Under the pieces are notes generated by a model. It was not told the DNA's origin, did no database searches, and was given only the letters and a program-made list of their open reading frames with translations. A program made the position numbers and the translations under genes. DNA of 64,000 nt from Muscardinus avellanarius (lineage: Eukaryota > Chordata > Mammalia > Rodentia > Gliridae): the NCBI GenBank assembly GCA_963383645.1, contig OY726560.1, positions 31,371,173-31,435,172 on the forward strand. The letters run 5' to 3'. Numbering within the stretch: position 1 is the first letter of the stretch; every line of letters begins with the position of its first letter. Below, piece by piece: positions 56,045 through 64,000 of the stretch.

Positions 56045-56590
56045 ATGTGTTCTATTTCTAGAAGCACTAGTCACAATTGCCAAATTGTGAAACCAATCAA
56101 CCTGTCTGGGCAACAGGTGAATGGAGATGGAAAATGTGGTATACACACACAACAGAGTTTCACCCAGCCATGAAGAACAAAATTGTGTCATTTGTGGGAA
56201 AATGGGGGTGGAACTGAGAGCACTATGCTGAGGGGGGAGAGAAAATCAAGGAGTCCTATTTTTTTCCTCAAATGTGGAAGCTACAGAGGAAATACCGGGG
56301 AAAAAAAGGGGGGGTTCATAGAAATGAAGAGAGACCAGGAAAGGTGTAGAAGGGTTTAGGGGAGGGAGAAGGGGAGGAGAAAAGGGAGACTTGAGGAAGG
56401 AAACAGACCAAGTAATGCTTTGTTCACATATGAGGGCATCACTTTAATCTCACTAGCAAGTGTGGAGGGGGCAGGGGATGGGATGCAGAGGGAAACACAC
56501 CAGAGATGCTGTGTGCCTAGGTGAATGTGTCACTTGGAATCTCACTACTATGCATAGCTACACTGCACCAAGAAAATTCTACAAAAAATT
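56045..56590 (+). mobile_element. L1 3' end, diverged
   Basis: aacaggtgaatggagatgg, atgaagaacaaaattgtgtc and tacactgcaccaagaaaat. Intergenic, upstream of PKHD1L1. Confidence 0.7.
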
Positions 56591-57137
56591 AAAATGAAAT
56601 GTTCTACTCAATACTGAGAGAAACTGAATGCAGATGAAGTGTTTCAAAGGGAGCATGTGTTCATTTGTTAGGTAGACTAATGGTATTATATACAAGTAGG
56701 AAGATGTTCTCACATTAGGGAATTGCTGCTGAGATATTTTGGGGTTGGAGTGTCACGGTGTCTGGGGGTTACTTCAGATGGTTTGACTGAAGGAAAATAT
56801 GTGAAACAAAACTACAAAGCTTGGAAATAAAACCTGGGAAATGTTAGTAGTTTTAGAATTTAGGAGTAGGTATGACCCATTTTTTTTGTATTTTTGAAAA
56901 TTTTCAGAAATAGAACATTTTGAATTCTCTTTGTTCACCCTTTTAATTTTCTTTTGTTAGTCTCTTTCATAAAGAAGCAATATTCTTCCATGACATGGAC
57001 AGTCCCTTGCTTGTGTCCTTTTTCAAAACTCTCCCCCCAATTTATTGTTTTAACAATTCACCTCTTATCTCGCTCCAAATTAATTCTCTCTCCTCCTTCC
57101 CCTACAATACTAAATGTTTAAAAAATAAAATGAAAAA
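56591..57137. other. Intergenic, no recognised feature
   Basis: About 0.5 kb; no gene or repeat seen. Confidence 0.4.
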
Positions 57138-57366
57138 CTATTTATTTATTTATTTACTTATTTATTTATTTATTTATTTATTGGTGGCACTGGGGTTCCT
57201 GGAAACCCTTCTACCTCCGGGCTACACTCCCAGACCTATTTTTTATACTTTTTTAAAATTTGGAAACAGGGTCTTTTAAGCCAGGTCGCCTGGCTTTGAA
57301 CCTGCACGATCCTCCTGTCTCCGCCTCCCAAGCGCAGGAATTACAAGCGTGCGCCACCATGCCCCA
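57138..57366 (-). repeat. B1-dID SINE with (TTTA)n tail
   Basis: (TTTA)n at 57138-57182, then the ggttcctggaaaccct subfamily body ending gcgccaccatgcccc. Confidence 0.92.
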
Positions 57367-58494
57367 CAAAACCTTCATTCTTTTAAAGATTATAAAATTC
57401 CAAATGTTTTGTTTTAAGACTCTTGAAGAAAAAGCTTCCTCTGCTAGTAAACTTCTTGTCCAAGGTCACCTTACTCATTCATCCACTCTGCACAGCCCTC
57501 TGTTCTAAGTACTTTCTGGGAAAGAGGAGAGGTACAGATTAGAAGTAAAGATGGCGGATAAAATAGGCCATCCACTTAAATTTACACCCCAATCCCTAGT
57601 ACAAAAAAAAAAATAGTATTCTTCAGGTTCTAGTCATCCTTGTCTATCTAGAAACAGGTCAATTAGCAGAAAATCAGGTAGTTGAATACCAATTTGCCTA
57701 TTAATTATTTGCCAGATTAAATACCCTCAAAGATTATAATGTTGAATAGCAATACTTAGCAAATTTACCAAGAACAATTTATCAACATTAGCAAAAATAT
57801 TTAATTTGGGTTATTATCTAAGAAATGTTTAATTGCATATTTCACTATTTCAAACCAAAACAAAATTTAATGTGGGGGTTTTTACATGGAATTATTTGAG
57901 CTAATTTTAATTTCTTTCTGATGATTTCAAATTAAACTTGAATTTTGGATGGTTTCACAAAAAAGTAATTTGAATGCAGTTTAAGTCAAAATTCTGATTT
58001 TTAAAATGTTTTTAAATTTATAAATTAAATGAAAATTAATAATAAATGTTAGAGAAATTATATTAAAATGCTTTTAGTATTTAAAAAGTTGAAATGTATT
58101 TTTGAAAGCATTATTAAAGAAACTAGAAAGAACTAAAAAATTTTGTTCTGTGTTATATACTGAAATTGTGGTTTCTAATGAGGAATCATTGACAAAAGCA
58201 AGCTTTCCTACAGAAAAAAGTACAGATAGTTTATCACAAAGAGAAAAACTGTCCTAAATTTTAGATATGTTAATCAAGTAAATAGAACCCATTTATATTG
58301 ATTTTTCCCAATAATTTACCATTGTTAAGATTCTTTTTATCAAACAATATACAATACTCAATATACAATATGGTCACTCAAATTATGTCCTATTTTATTT
58401 TTCTGCTAAACTGAGACTAATCACTGAGCCTGTTATAGTTGTCCCCTTCAAATATCCTCATTTCCTTTTGTACTTGGTCTTAAAACAAGTTAAG
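57367..58494. other. Intergenic AT-rich DNA, no recognised feature
   Basis: Very AT-rich between 57700 and 58300. No gene seen. Confidence 0.4.
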
Positions 58495-58687
58495 AGCCGG
58501 GCGTGGTGGCGCAAGCTTGTAATCCCCGCGCTTGGGAGGCAGAGACAGGAGGATCACGCAGGTTCGAAGCCAGCAGCTGGCTTAGGAGACTCTGTTTCCA
58601 AATAAAAATGTAAAAATAGGTCTGGGAGGGAAGCCCGAAGGTAGAAGGGCTTCCAGGAACCCCAGTACCACCAAAAAAAAAAAAAAG
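58495..58687 (+). repeat. B1-dID SINE, young-looking
   Basis: gagccgggcgtggtggcgc start and ggaaccccagtaccacc end, with A tail. Close to the implied subfamily consensus. Confidence 0.93.
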
Positions 58688-59341
58688 TATATACAGATAT
58701 ATACATAGGCATATGTATTATGTTTAATATGTGCTATTAAATTTAATATGTGATATTAAATATATATGCACGTACAGTTTGTATATACATTTATATATTA
58801 CTATGAATAACCGCAATAAAGCTGTCAAAAGCTGGTAATAGTTCTTTTAAACTATTGTTATTCAATTTGGTAAACTTAATAAATAGATCATGAAGCAATT
58901 CATCATTTGGCTAATTAGCTTCAGAAAAGTTAATTTCCAGAAAATTAGTCTGTTTTCTTGTCTTATAGTGCTTACATTTCTTAAAGAGCCAGCACCATAA
59001 TTTGCATATATAAATTTTTAATAAACTCTTATGGAACAAATGAGCATCTTTAAATTTTCCCTGTAAAGACTACTTATTGAAATGATAAATAAATGCCCTG
59101 AGAAAAGATCATGCTAGTGAGATCTTTAATCTTCAGCTGTTAAAATAATTTGATGAGATAATGTGACCATAAATAATTATAACCACATGGAAATTCATAT
59201 ATCCAAACAGTCAACTTGGGTCCAGAAAAAAGGGGTTAAGCAGCAATTTGTTACTTAAATTGTGTTAATTTTTACAATGCACACTCATTAGGAGACATGA
59301 ACATGAGAAAACACGAAAGGAGAATCCTGATCATTTTATCC
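58688..59341. other. Intergenic AT-rich DNA
   Basis: TATA/ATAT-rich at 58690-58800, otherwise featureless. Confidence 0.4.
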
Positions 59342-59378
59342 TGCAATTCTTTCTCTCTCTTCCTTCCTTTCTTTCTTC

Positions 59379-59441
<63 letters not shown>

Positions 59442-59463
59442 TTTCTTTCTTTCTTTCTTCTTT
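59342..59463. repeat. (CTTT)n microsatellite
   Basis: About 120 bp of CTTT/TTCC units, near-pure from 59373 to 59440. Confidence 0.95.
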
Positions 59464-59927
59464 ATTAGAGTTCAAAAATCTAGCTCTAACAAAACCCAGC
59501 CTCTGGGCCTGGCACTGCGATCACCTGACTCCTAGGACCCATGTGTGGTTTATCATTCTGTGGTCACCATGTGGAAATCCTCAATGCTTTTTAACAAGAA
59601 GCTTCACATTTCCTTTTGCATGGTGTGTCACAAATTATGTAGCCTGTCCAGACTGTCTGAATGGTGAAAAAGAAATTTTACACTCAATCTGTTGAGTTTA
59701 AAGCAATGAGAAAGTGGTTGAGTATTGAAAGGAACTCCTATAGAATTAGGGAGAACCGATCATTCAGTTGTGTTTCGCTTAACCGAGAATATGAGCTACG
59801 TGCTAGGACCTGATTTCGAAATTAGATCTAATTGTGAGTGATGGAGAACAAATGAGGTGTTTACAAAACAATATTTTGCCTTCAACAAATACCCACTGTC
59901 CTAAGCATTAGCGATAGAGCAGTGAGA

Positions 59928-60113
59928 GAGGACATGGTGGCACACACCTGCACCCAGCTACTCAGGAGGCTGAGACAGAGGATGGCAAGTTCAAGGCCAG
60001 CCTGAGCAACTTAGCTAGATCCTTCCAAACTACAAATAAAAATAAAAATGTTTGGGGATGTAGTTCAATGGTAGAGTGCTTCTGGGTTCAATTTCCAGTA
60101 CCTAGAAAAAAAT
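59928..60113 (+). repeat. B1-dID SINE, older type
   Basis: gacatggtggcacacacctg start, tagttcaatggtagagtgc ID half, tttccagtacc end. Confidence 0.8.
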
Positions 60114-60705
60114 TGTGGCAGTGATATTTTTAAATATTTAATAATATTTAAAAATATAGAGTTTACATTATTATCTTGTGATGAACAATAATCAACAAAC
60201 CATTTGTTGATTATTCCTTGGAGAAAGGCCTACTTAGATCCTTTAGCCATTTTAAAATTATTTGTTTTCTTGATTTTGAGTTGTTTGAGTTTCTTAAGTA
60301 CTTTTAATATTAACCATTTATCAAATGTTTGGTTTGAAAATATTTTCTCCCTTCCATAGGTTGTCTCTTCATTCCTATTCCATTGATAGTTTTCTTTGCT
60401 TCCAGAAACTTTATTTAGATGCAATCCCACTTATCTATTTTTGCTTCTGTTTTCTGTGCTTTGAGGATTATATCCAAAAATGCTGCTCAGACCAATGTCA
60501 TTGATATTTCCCCTTGTATTTTCCTCTAGTAGTTTCACAGTTTTAATATTATGTCTTTAATCCTTTAAGTGGGTTAATTTGTTTATGGTATGACATAAGG
60601 GTTTGGTAACTTATGCATGTGGAAAACCATTTTTTCCTTAAGACATTTTTGAGGAGACTGTCTTTCTCCATGTATTCTTGACATTTTTGTCAAAAAATCA
60701 ATTGA

Positions 60706-60838
60706 ACAAGCTAGATGTGGTGGTGCATGCCTGTAATTCCAGCTACTTCAAAGGTTGAGACAAGAGACACTCAAGTTGGAGGCCAGCCTGGGAAACTTAG
60801 CAAGACTGTTTCAAAAATAAAGGGAAGGAAAAAAAAAG
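60706..60838 (+). repeat. B1-type SINE half
   Basis: gctagatgtggtggtgcatg start to actgtttcaaaaataaagg; the ID half is missing. Confidence 0.75.
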
Positions 60839-60844
60839 TACTAG

Positions 60845-60945
60845 AAAGTGAAATTGCAATTATGCTATGTGTATGTCCAAATATATAACAATGAATCCTA
60901 TTACTGTATGCAATTATAGTGCACCAATAAAAACATGAGAAAAAA
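60845..60945 (+). mobile_element. L1 3' tail
   Basis: ctattactgtatgcaattat and agtgcaccaataaaaac, the shared L1 end. Confidence 0.6.
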
Positions 60946-60964
60946 AATTTTAAAAGAGGCTAGA

Positions 60965-61146
60965 GTCAGGCGTGGTGGCTCATGCTTGTAATCCCCACGC
61001 TTGGGAGGTGGAGACAGGAGGATCGCGCAGGTTCGAAGCCAGCCGCACTGGTGTAAGAGACCCTGTTTCAAAAATATAAAATGGGTCTGGGAGTGTAGCC
61101 CAGAGGTATAAGGGCTTCTAAGAACCCCAGTACCACAAAAAAAAAA
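60965..61146 (+). repeat. B1-dID SINE, tandem member 1
   Basis: gtcaggcgtggtggctcatg start, aagaaccccagtaccac end. Flanked by agaggctaga on both sides. Confidence 0.92.
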
Positions 61147-61156
61147 AGAGGCTAGA

Positions 61157-61357
61157 AAGCTGTGAGTGGTGGTGCACGCTTGTATTCCCCACACTTGGAG
61201 GCTGAGACAGGAGGCTTGCACAGGTTCGAAGCCAGCCTCAGCTACTAAGTGAGGCTCTCAGCAACTTAGTGAGACCCTGATTCCCAAAAAAAATATATAA
61301 AATAGGTCTGGGAGTATAGCCTGGAGGTAGAAAGCCCCAGTACCACAAAAAACATAA

Positions 61358-61388
<31 letters not shown>

Positions 61389-61393
61389 AAATG
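61157..61393 (+). repeat. B1-dID SINE, tandem member 2, (AAAT)n tail
   Basis: gtgagtggtggtgcacgc start; tail (AAAT)n 61353-61392. Also flanked by agaggctaga (61147-61156 and 61394-61403). Confidence 0.92.
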
Positions 61394-61399
61394 AGAGGC

Positions 61400-61525
61400 T
61401 AGAGAGACTCCTTACTCATACTACATAAGGATACAGCAAGTAGGTGCCATGGAGACTTTCATCAGATTTGCATCTGCCTTCACCTTGGGCTTCCAGCTTC
61501 TAGAACTGTGAGAAATAAACATATT
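61400..61525 (+). mobile_element. LTR end fragment, MaLR-like
   Basis: gggcttccagcttctagaac and tgtgagaaataaacatattg match the polyadenylation end of MaLR-type LTRs; the rest is missing. Confidence 0.45.
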
Positions 61526-61589
61526 GTGAAAAAGACAAATTAGTAAAATTATCACATTTCACTTTAAAATAAAGTAAAATAAAAATTTA

Positions 61590-61652
61590 AAAATGGCTGT
61601 GATGTAGCTCAGTGGTAGAGTGCCTCTGGGTTTCATCTCCACTACTGAAAAA
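61590..61652 (+). repeat. ID-type monomer
   Basis: gctgtgatgtagctcagtgg, tagagtgcctctgggtttc and A-rich tail. Confidence 0.7.
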
Positions 61653-62044
61653 GAAATCAATTGACTATACAAATGTGAATTTATTTCTGGGGGAGTATTT
61701 AAGTGCTTGTTATAATTAAGGTCGACTGCTTTAATATTTTTCTGAAAGAAAAAGAATCCTGCATTCAGAATATATGTTTTTTGTGGTTCTAGGGATGTAA
61801 CCCATATAAGTCTCATTTCAGAGGTTACCTATATCATAATGTTATTAAAGTTGAACTGCAGATACAGATCCTTTTATTTCTGATATAAATTCTGTTGAAA
61901 ATATTGTCCCTAGTCAATAATTTTTGATCATAGGAAAAATATTATTGTTGGAGTTAATCTCCAAAGGCCTTTGAGTATTTTGATGTCTTTTGAGACAAGA
62001 TTATCATAGCTTTACAAAGTGATCTAAAGAAGCTTTAATTTCAT

Positions 62045-62392
62045 ACAATGGCTTGAATGTTGGTATCCCCCTGAAACTCATATGTTAAATCTAACTTTCA
62101 AGGTGATAATATTAGGAGACAGGTCTTTGAGGAAGTAATTAGGCGCTGAAAACAGAGCCCACCTGAAAGGGGTTAGTGCCCTTAATAAAGGCCTAAGATT
62201 GCTCATTCTCCCTTCTGCCATATGATGACACATCAAAGAACCAGAAGATGGCCTTCACTAGATGTCTCATCTGCCAGTAGATCTGATGTTAAATTTTCAA
62301 GCTTTTAGAACAGTGAGAAAGAAATTTATATTGTTTATATGCTAATCAGTCTATGAGATTTGGCTATAGCAGCCAAAATGGACTCACACATT
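62045..62392 (+). mobile_element. Solo LTR, ERVL-MaLR type
   Basis: ggcttgaatgttggtatccc start, gtgcccttaataaaggc, and gagaaagaaatttatattg near the end. Intergenic. Confidence 0.6.
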
Positions 62393-62610
62393 CTTTTAGG
62401 AAGATAGGTAGCAAGGTCGATAGATTGATCTTAACAAGTTAAGAATATTCCCCCAAATTCCTGACCTTCAGCAGTTGTGAGATAATAAAAGTTAATTAAT
62501 ATTTTTTAAAATTAAGATTTTCAATATTTATAACAAAAATATTTGAAATTGATGGAATATACAATATATTATGACAATTGTCTATCAAACACTGTGTAGT
62601 TTACCATTGG

Positions 62611-62826
62611 TTTTTTTTTTTGTGTGTGTGGTACTTGGATGAAACCCAAGGCCTTCTACCTCCGAGCTACACCCCTAACCGTATTTTTTATTCTTTATTT
62701 TGAAACAGGGTCTTACTGAGTTGCAAAGAGCCTCACTAAGTAGCTGAGGCTGTCTGCGAACCACAGTCCTCCTGTCTCAGTCTCTCAAATGCTGGGATTA
62801 CAAGTGTGCACTGCCACACCTGGCGT
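62611..62826 (-). repeat. B1-dID SINE
   Basis: poly-T/(TG) tail, body to gcactgccacacctggcg. Inverted pair with the next copy. Confidence 0.88.
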
Positions 62827-62853
62827 GTTCTTTTCTTTTAATAAATAATGTGA

Positions 62854-62965
62854 AGCTAGGCATGGTGGTGCAACTCAGTGAGACCTGTTTCAAAATAAAT
62901 AAAAATTAGGGCTGGGGGTGTAGTTCGGAGGTAGAATACCCCTGGGTTCCATCCCCACACCACAG

Positions 62966-62996
<31 letters not shown>

Positions 62997-63001
62997 ATAT
63001 A
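62854..63001 (+). repeat. B1-dID SINE with internal deletion
   Basis: gctaggcatggtggtgca jumps straight to actcagtgagacc, so most of the B1 half is lost; ID half and (AAAT)n tail are complete. Confidence 0.85.
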
Positions 63002-64000
63002 AAAACATAAACAAATAACTTGAGTAAGCCTTTACAATGATACTTTAAAGATACAATTTTAAACTTAACTATATTTGAAATGGCACGGCCTTACTTTTTT
63101 GCTAATAGACATGAATATCATCCCTTTATTTTAAAAAACTTTGATAAATATTTCAATAAAATTTGTTTTCTGTGTAATTCCATAAATTTTACTTTGTGCA
63201 TTTAAATATATTATTCTGAGAAATAATTCATAGCTTTCACTTAAGTTCCAGGCAGTCAAAGAAAAAATGAAGAACCAGTGATTAAGGTAAACCGTGAAGA
63301 TCCTTACAAAAATAGGTCAAATGATCAGGACTTGGGAAACCCAACAGAAGAGAAGTTCACACACAGGACTGAGAGACAGCAGCATGAGTTAGGAGATACA
63401 TAGGACAGTGTTGTAGTACAGGAATAAAGAGAAGAATATCTGTAGAAGGGGAGTTGTCACTTGTTATTAGTGCTGCTGAAATGTTTAATGAGGCAGCAAA
63501 CTTTCTTGATCTTGACATGGATAACTCCCATGGAATAGTAATTTCCTTGAGTACAGATTGAGCGGGTTGAGTAAGAGATAAAAGAGTAGAGACAATCCCC
63601 ACAAACAACCCAGTTGAGAAGTCTTACTTAGAATGAAAGCAGAGAAATCGGGTTGTTCCTGTGGGAGATCTGTGATCAAGACATGGTTTTTATAAGATGG
63701 CAGATACTGAGCCAGTGACTAATGCAATGAAGGGAGAAAGCTCTGATGGAAGAGAAAGGTCCCACTGCAGGCGGAAGAAATGTGGGGTGGGGTCTAGCAC
63801 ACAGGTGGAGGCAAGGCTAGTATCTGGGTCCACATTCAGAAGGGACAGTATACTTAAGATGGGGTGCTGCTGGGTTCTTGTCTGATGGCTGCTGCTTCCT
63901 GGGCAACATGTGAGGCAGGGTTATTAGCACTAGAGAGATGTATGAAATAGGCATTTTAACAAGTGAAAAAGGAGATACTGGGAAAGTTTTGTAATGTGAG
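63002..64000. other. Intergenic, no recognised feature
   Basis: Moderate G+C toward 64000. Short ORFs at 63357-63679 and 63697-63885 show no family resemblance. No ENY2 exon was recognised, although that gene lies on this side of PKHD1L1 in human. Confidence 0.4.

Larger units (their letters stand above)
60195..61710 (-). mobile_element. L1M fragment split by a nested cluster
   Basis: 60195-60705 is reverse L1M (ttgtctcttcattcctattcc, caccaatgtcattgatatttcc-like order). It resumes at 61654 (caattgactatacaaatgtg, ttatttctgggggag). The 11-bp aaatcaattga at 60695-60705 and 61654-61664 brackets the insertion. Confidence 0.72.

Noticed and set aside
59272..59695. ORFs through the CTTT tract (KERKKERKK or FLSFFLSFF)
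   Set aside because: A simple repeat gives open frames by chance.
55331..64000. ENY2 or another neighbouring gene
   Set aside because: ENY2 lies upstream of PKHD1L1 in human, but no matching exon was recognised here.
1..64000. CRISPR array, operon or bacterial defence system
   Set aside because: No spaced direct repeats or dense coding; all repeated units are mammalian transposons or microsatellites.

Overview
The window looks like nuclear DNA of a squirrel-family rodent (ground squirrel, marmot or tree squirrel). It is AT-rich, intron-dominated and full of dimeric SINEs whose left half resembles B1 (7SL-derived) and whose right half resembles ID (tRNA-derived). That B1-dID architecture is typical of Sciuridae and close relatives. 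L1 3' ends, MaLR-type LTRs, old MIR and L1M fragments and many (CA)n tracts complete the picture. There are no bacterial-style genes, operons or CRISPR arrays.

One protein-coding gene is recognisable: the 5' part of PKHD1L1 (fibrocystin-L), on the minus strand. I placed 23 coding exons between 55091 (start codon) and 3020 (end of exon 23). They join without a stop or frameshift into 2697 nt, or 899 residues: a signal peptide, three IPT/TIG repeats, a PA14 domain and part of the following extracellular region. The family protein is about 4200 residues, so the remaining exons lie beyond position 1. The whole gene part of the window is antisense to the + strand.

Layout: 1-3019 is the start of intron 23, made of old L1M and SINEs. 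3020-55091 holds exons 23 to 1 with introns from 368 nt (intron 15) to about 10 kb (intron 2). 55092-55330 is the GC-rich upstream flank with a (CA)n tract. 55331-64000 is intergenic, with MIR, L1, SINE and LTR copies and a long (CTTT)n tract; I recognised no second gene there.

I found no previously undescribed functional system. What deserves a second look is splice-site architecture (a UG repeat beside the exon 2 donor, a weak exon 5 donor, an AG|GTA acceptor at exon 14, an L1 filling intron 17), transposition footprints (a twin-primed L1, perfect target-site duplications, nested SINE clusters), a near-identical 68-bp tandem duplication and a GAA tract grown from a SINE tail. Repeat family names and exact repeat edges come from reading and memory, not from a database search.
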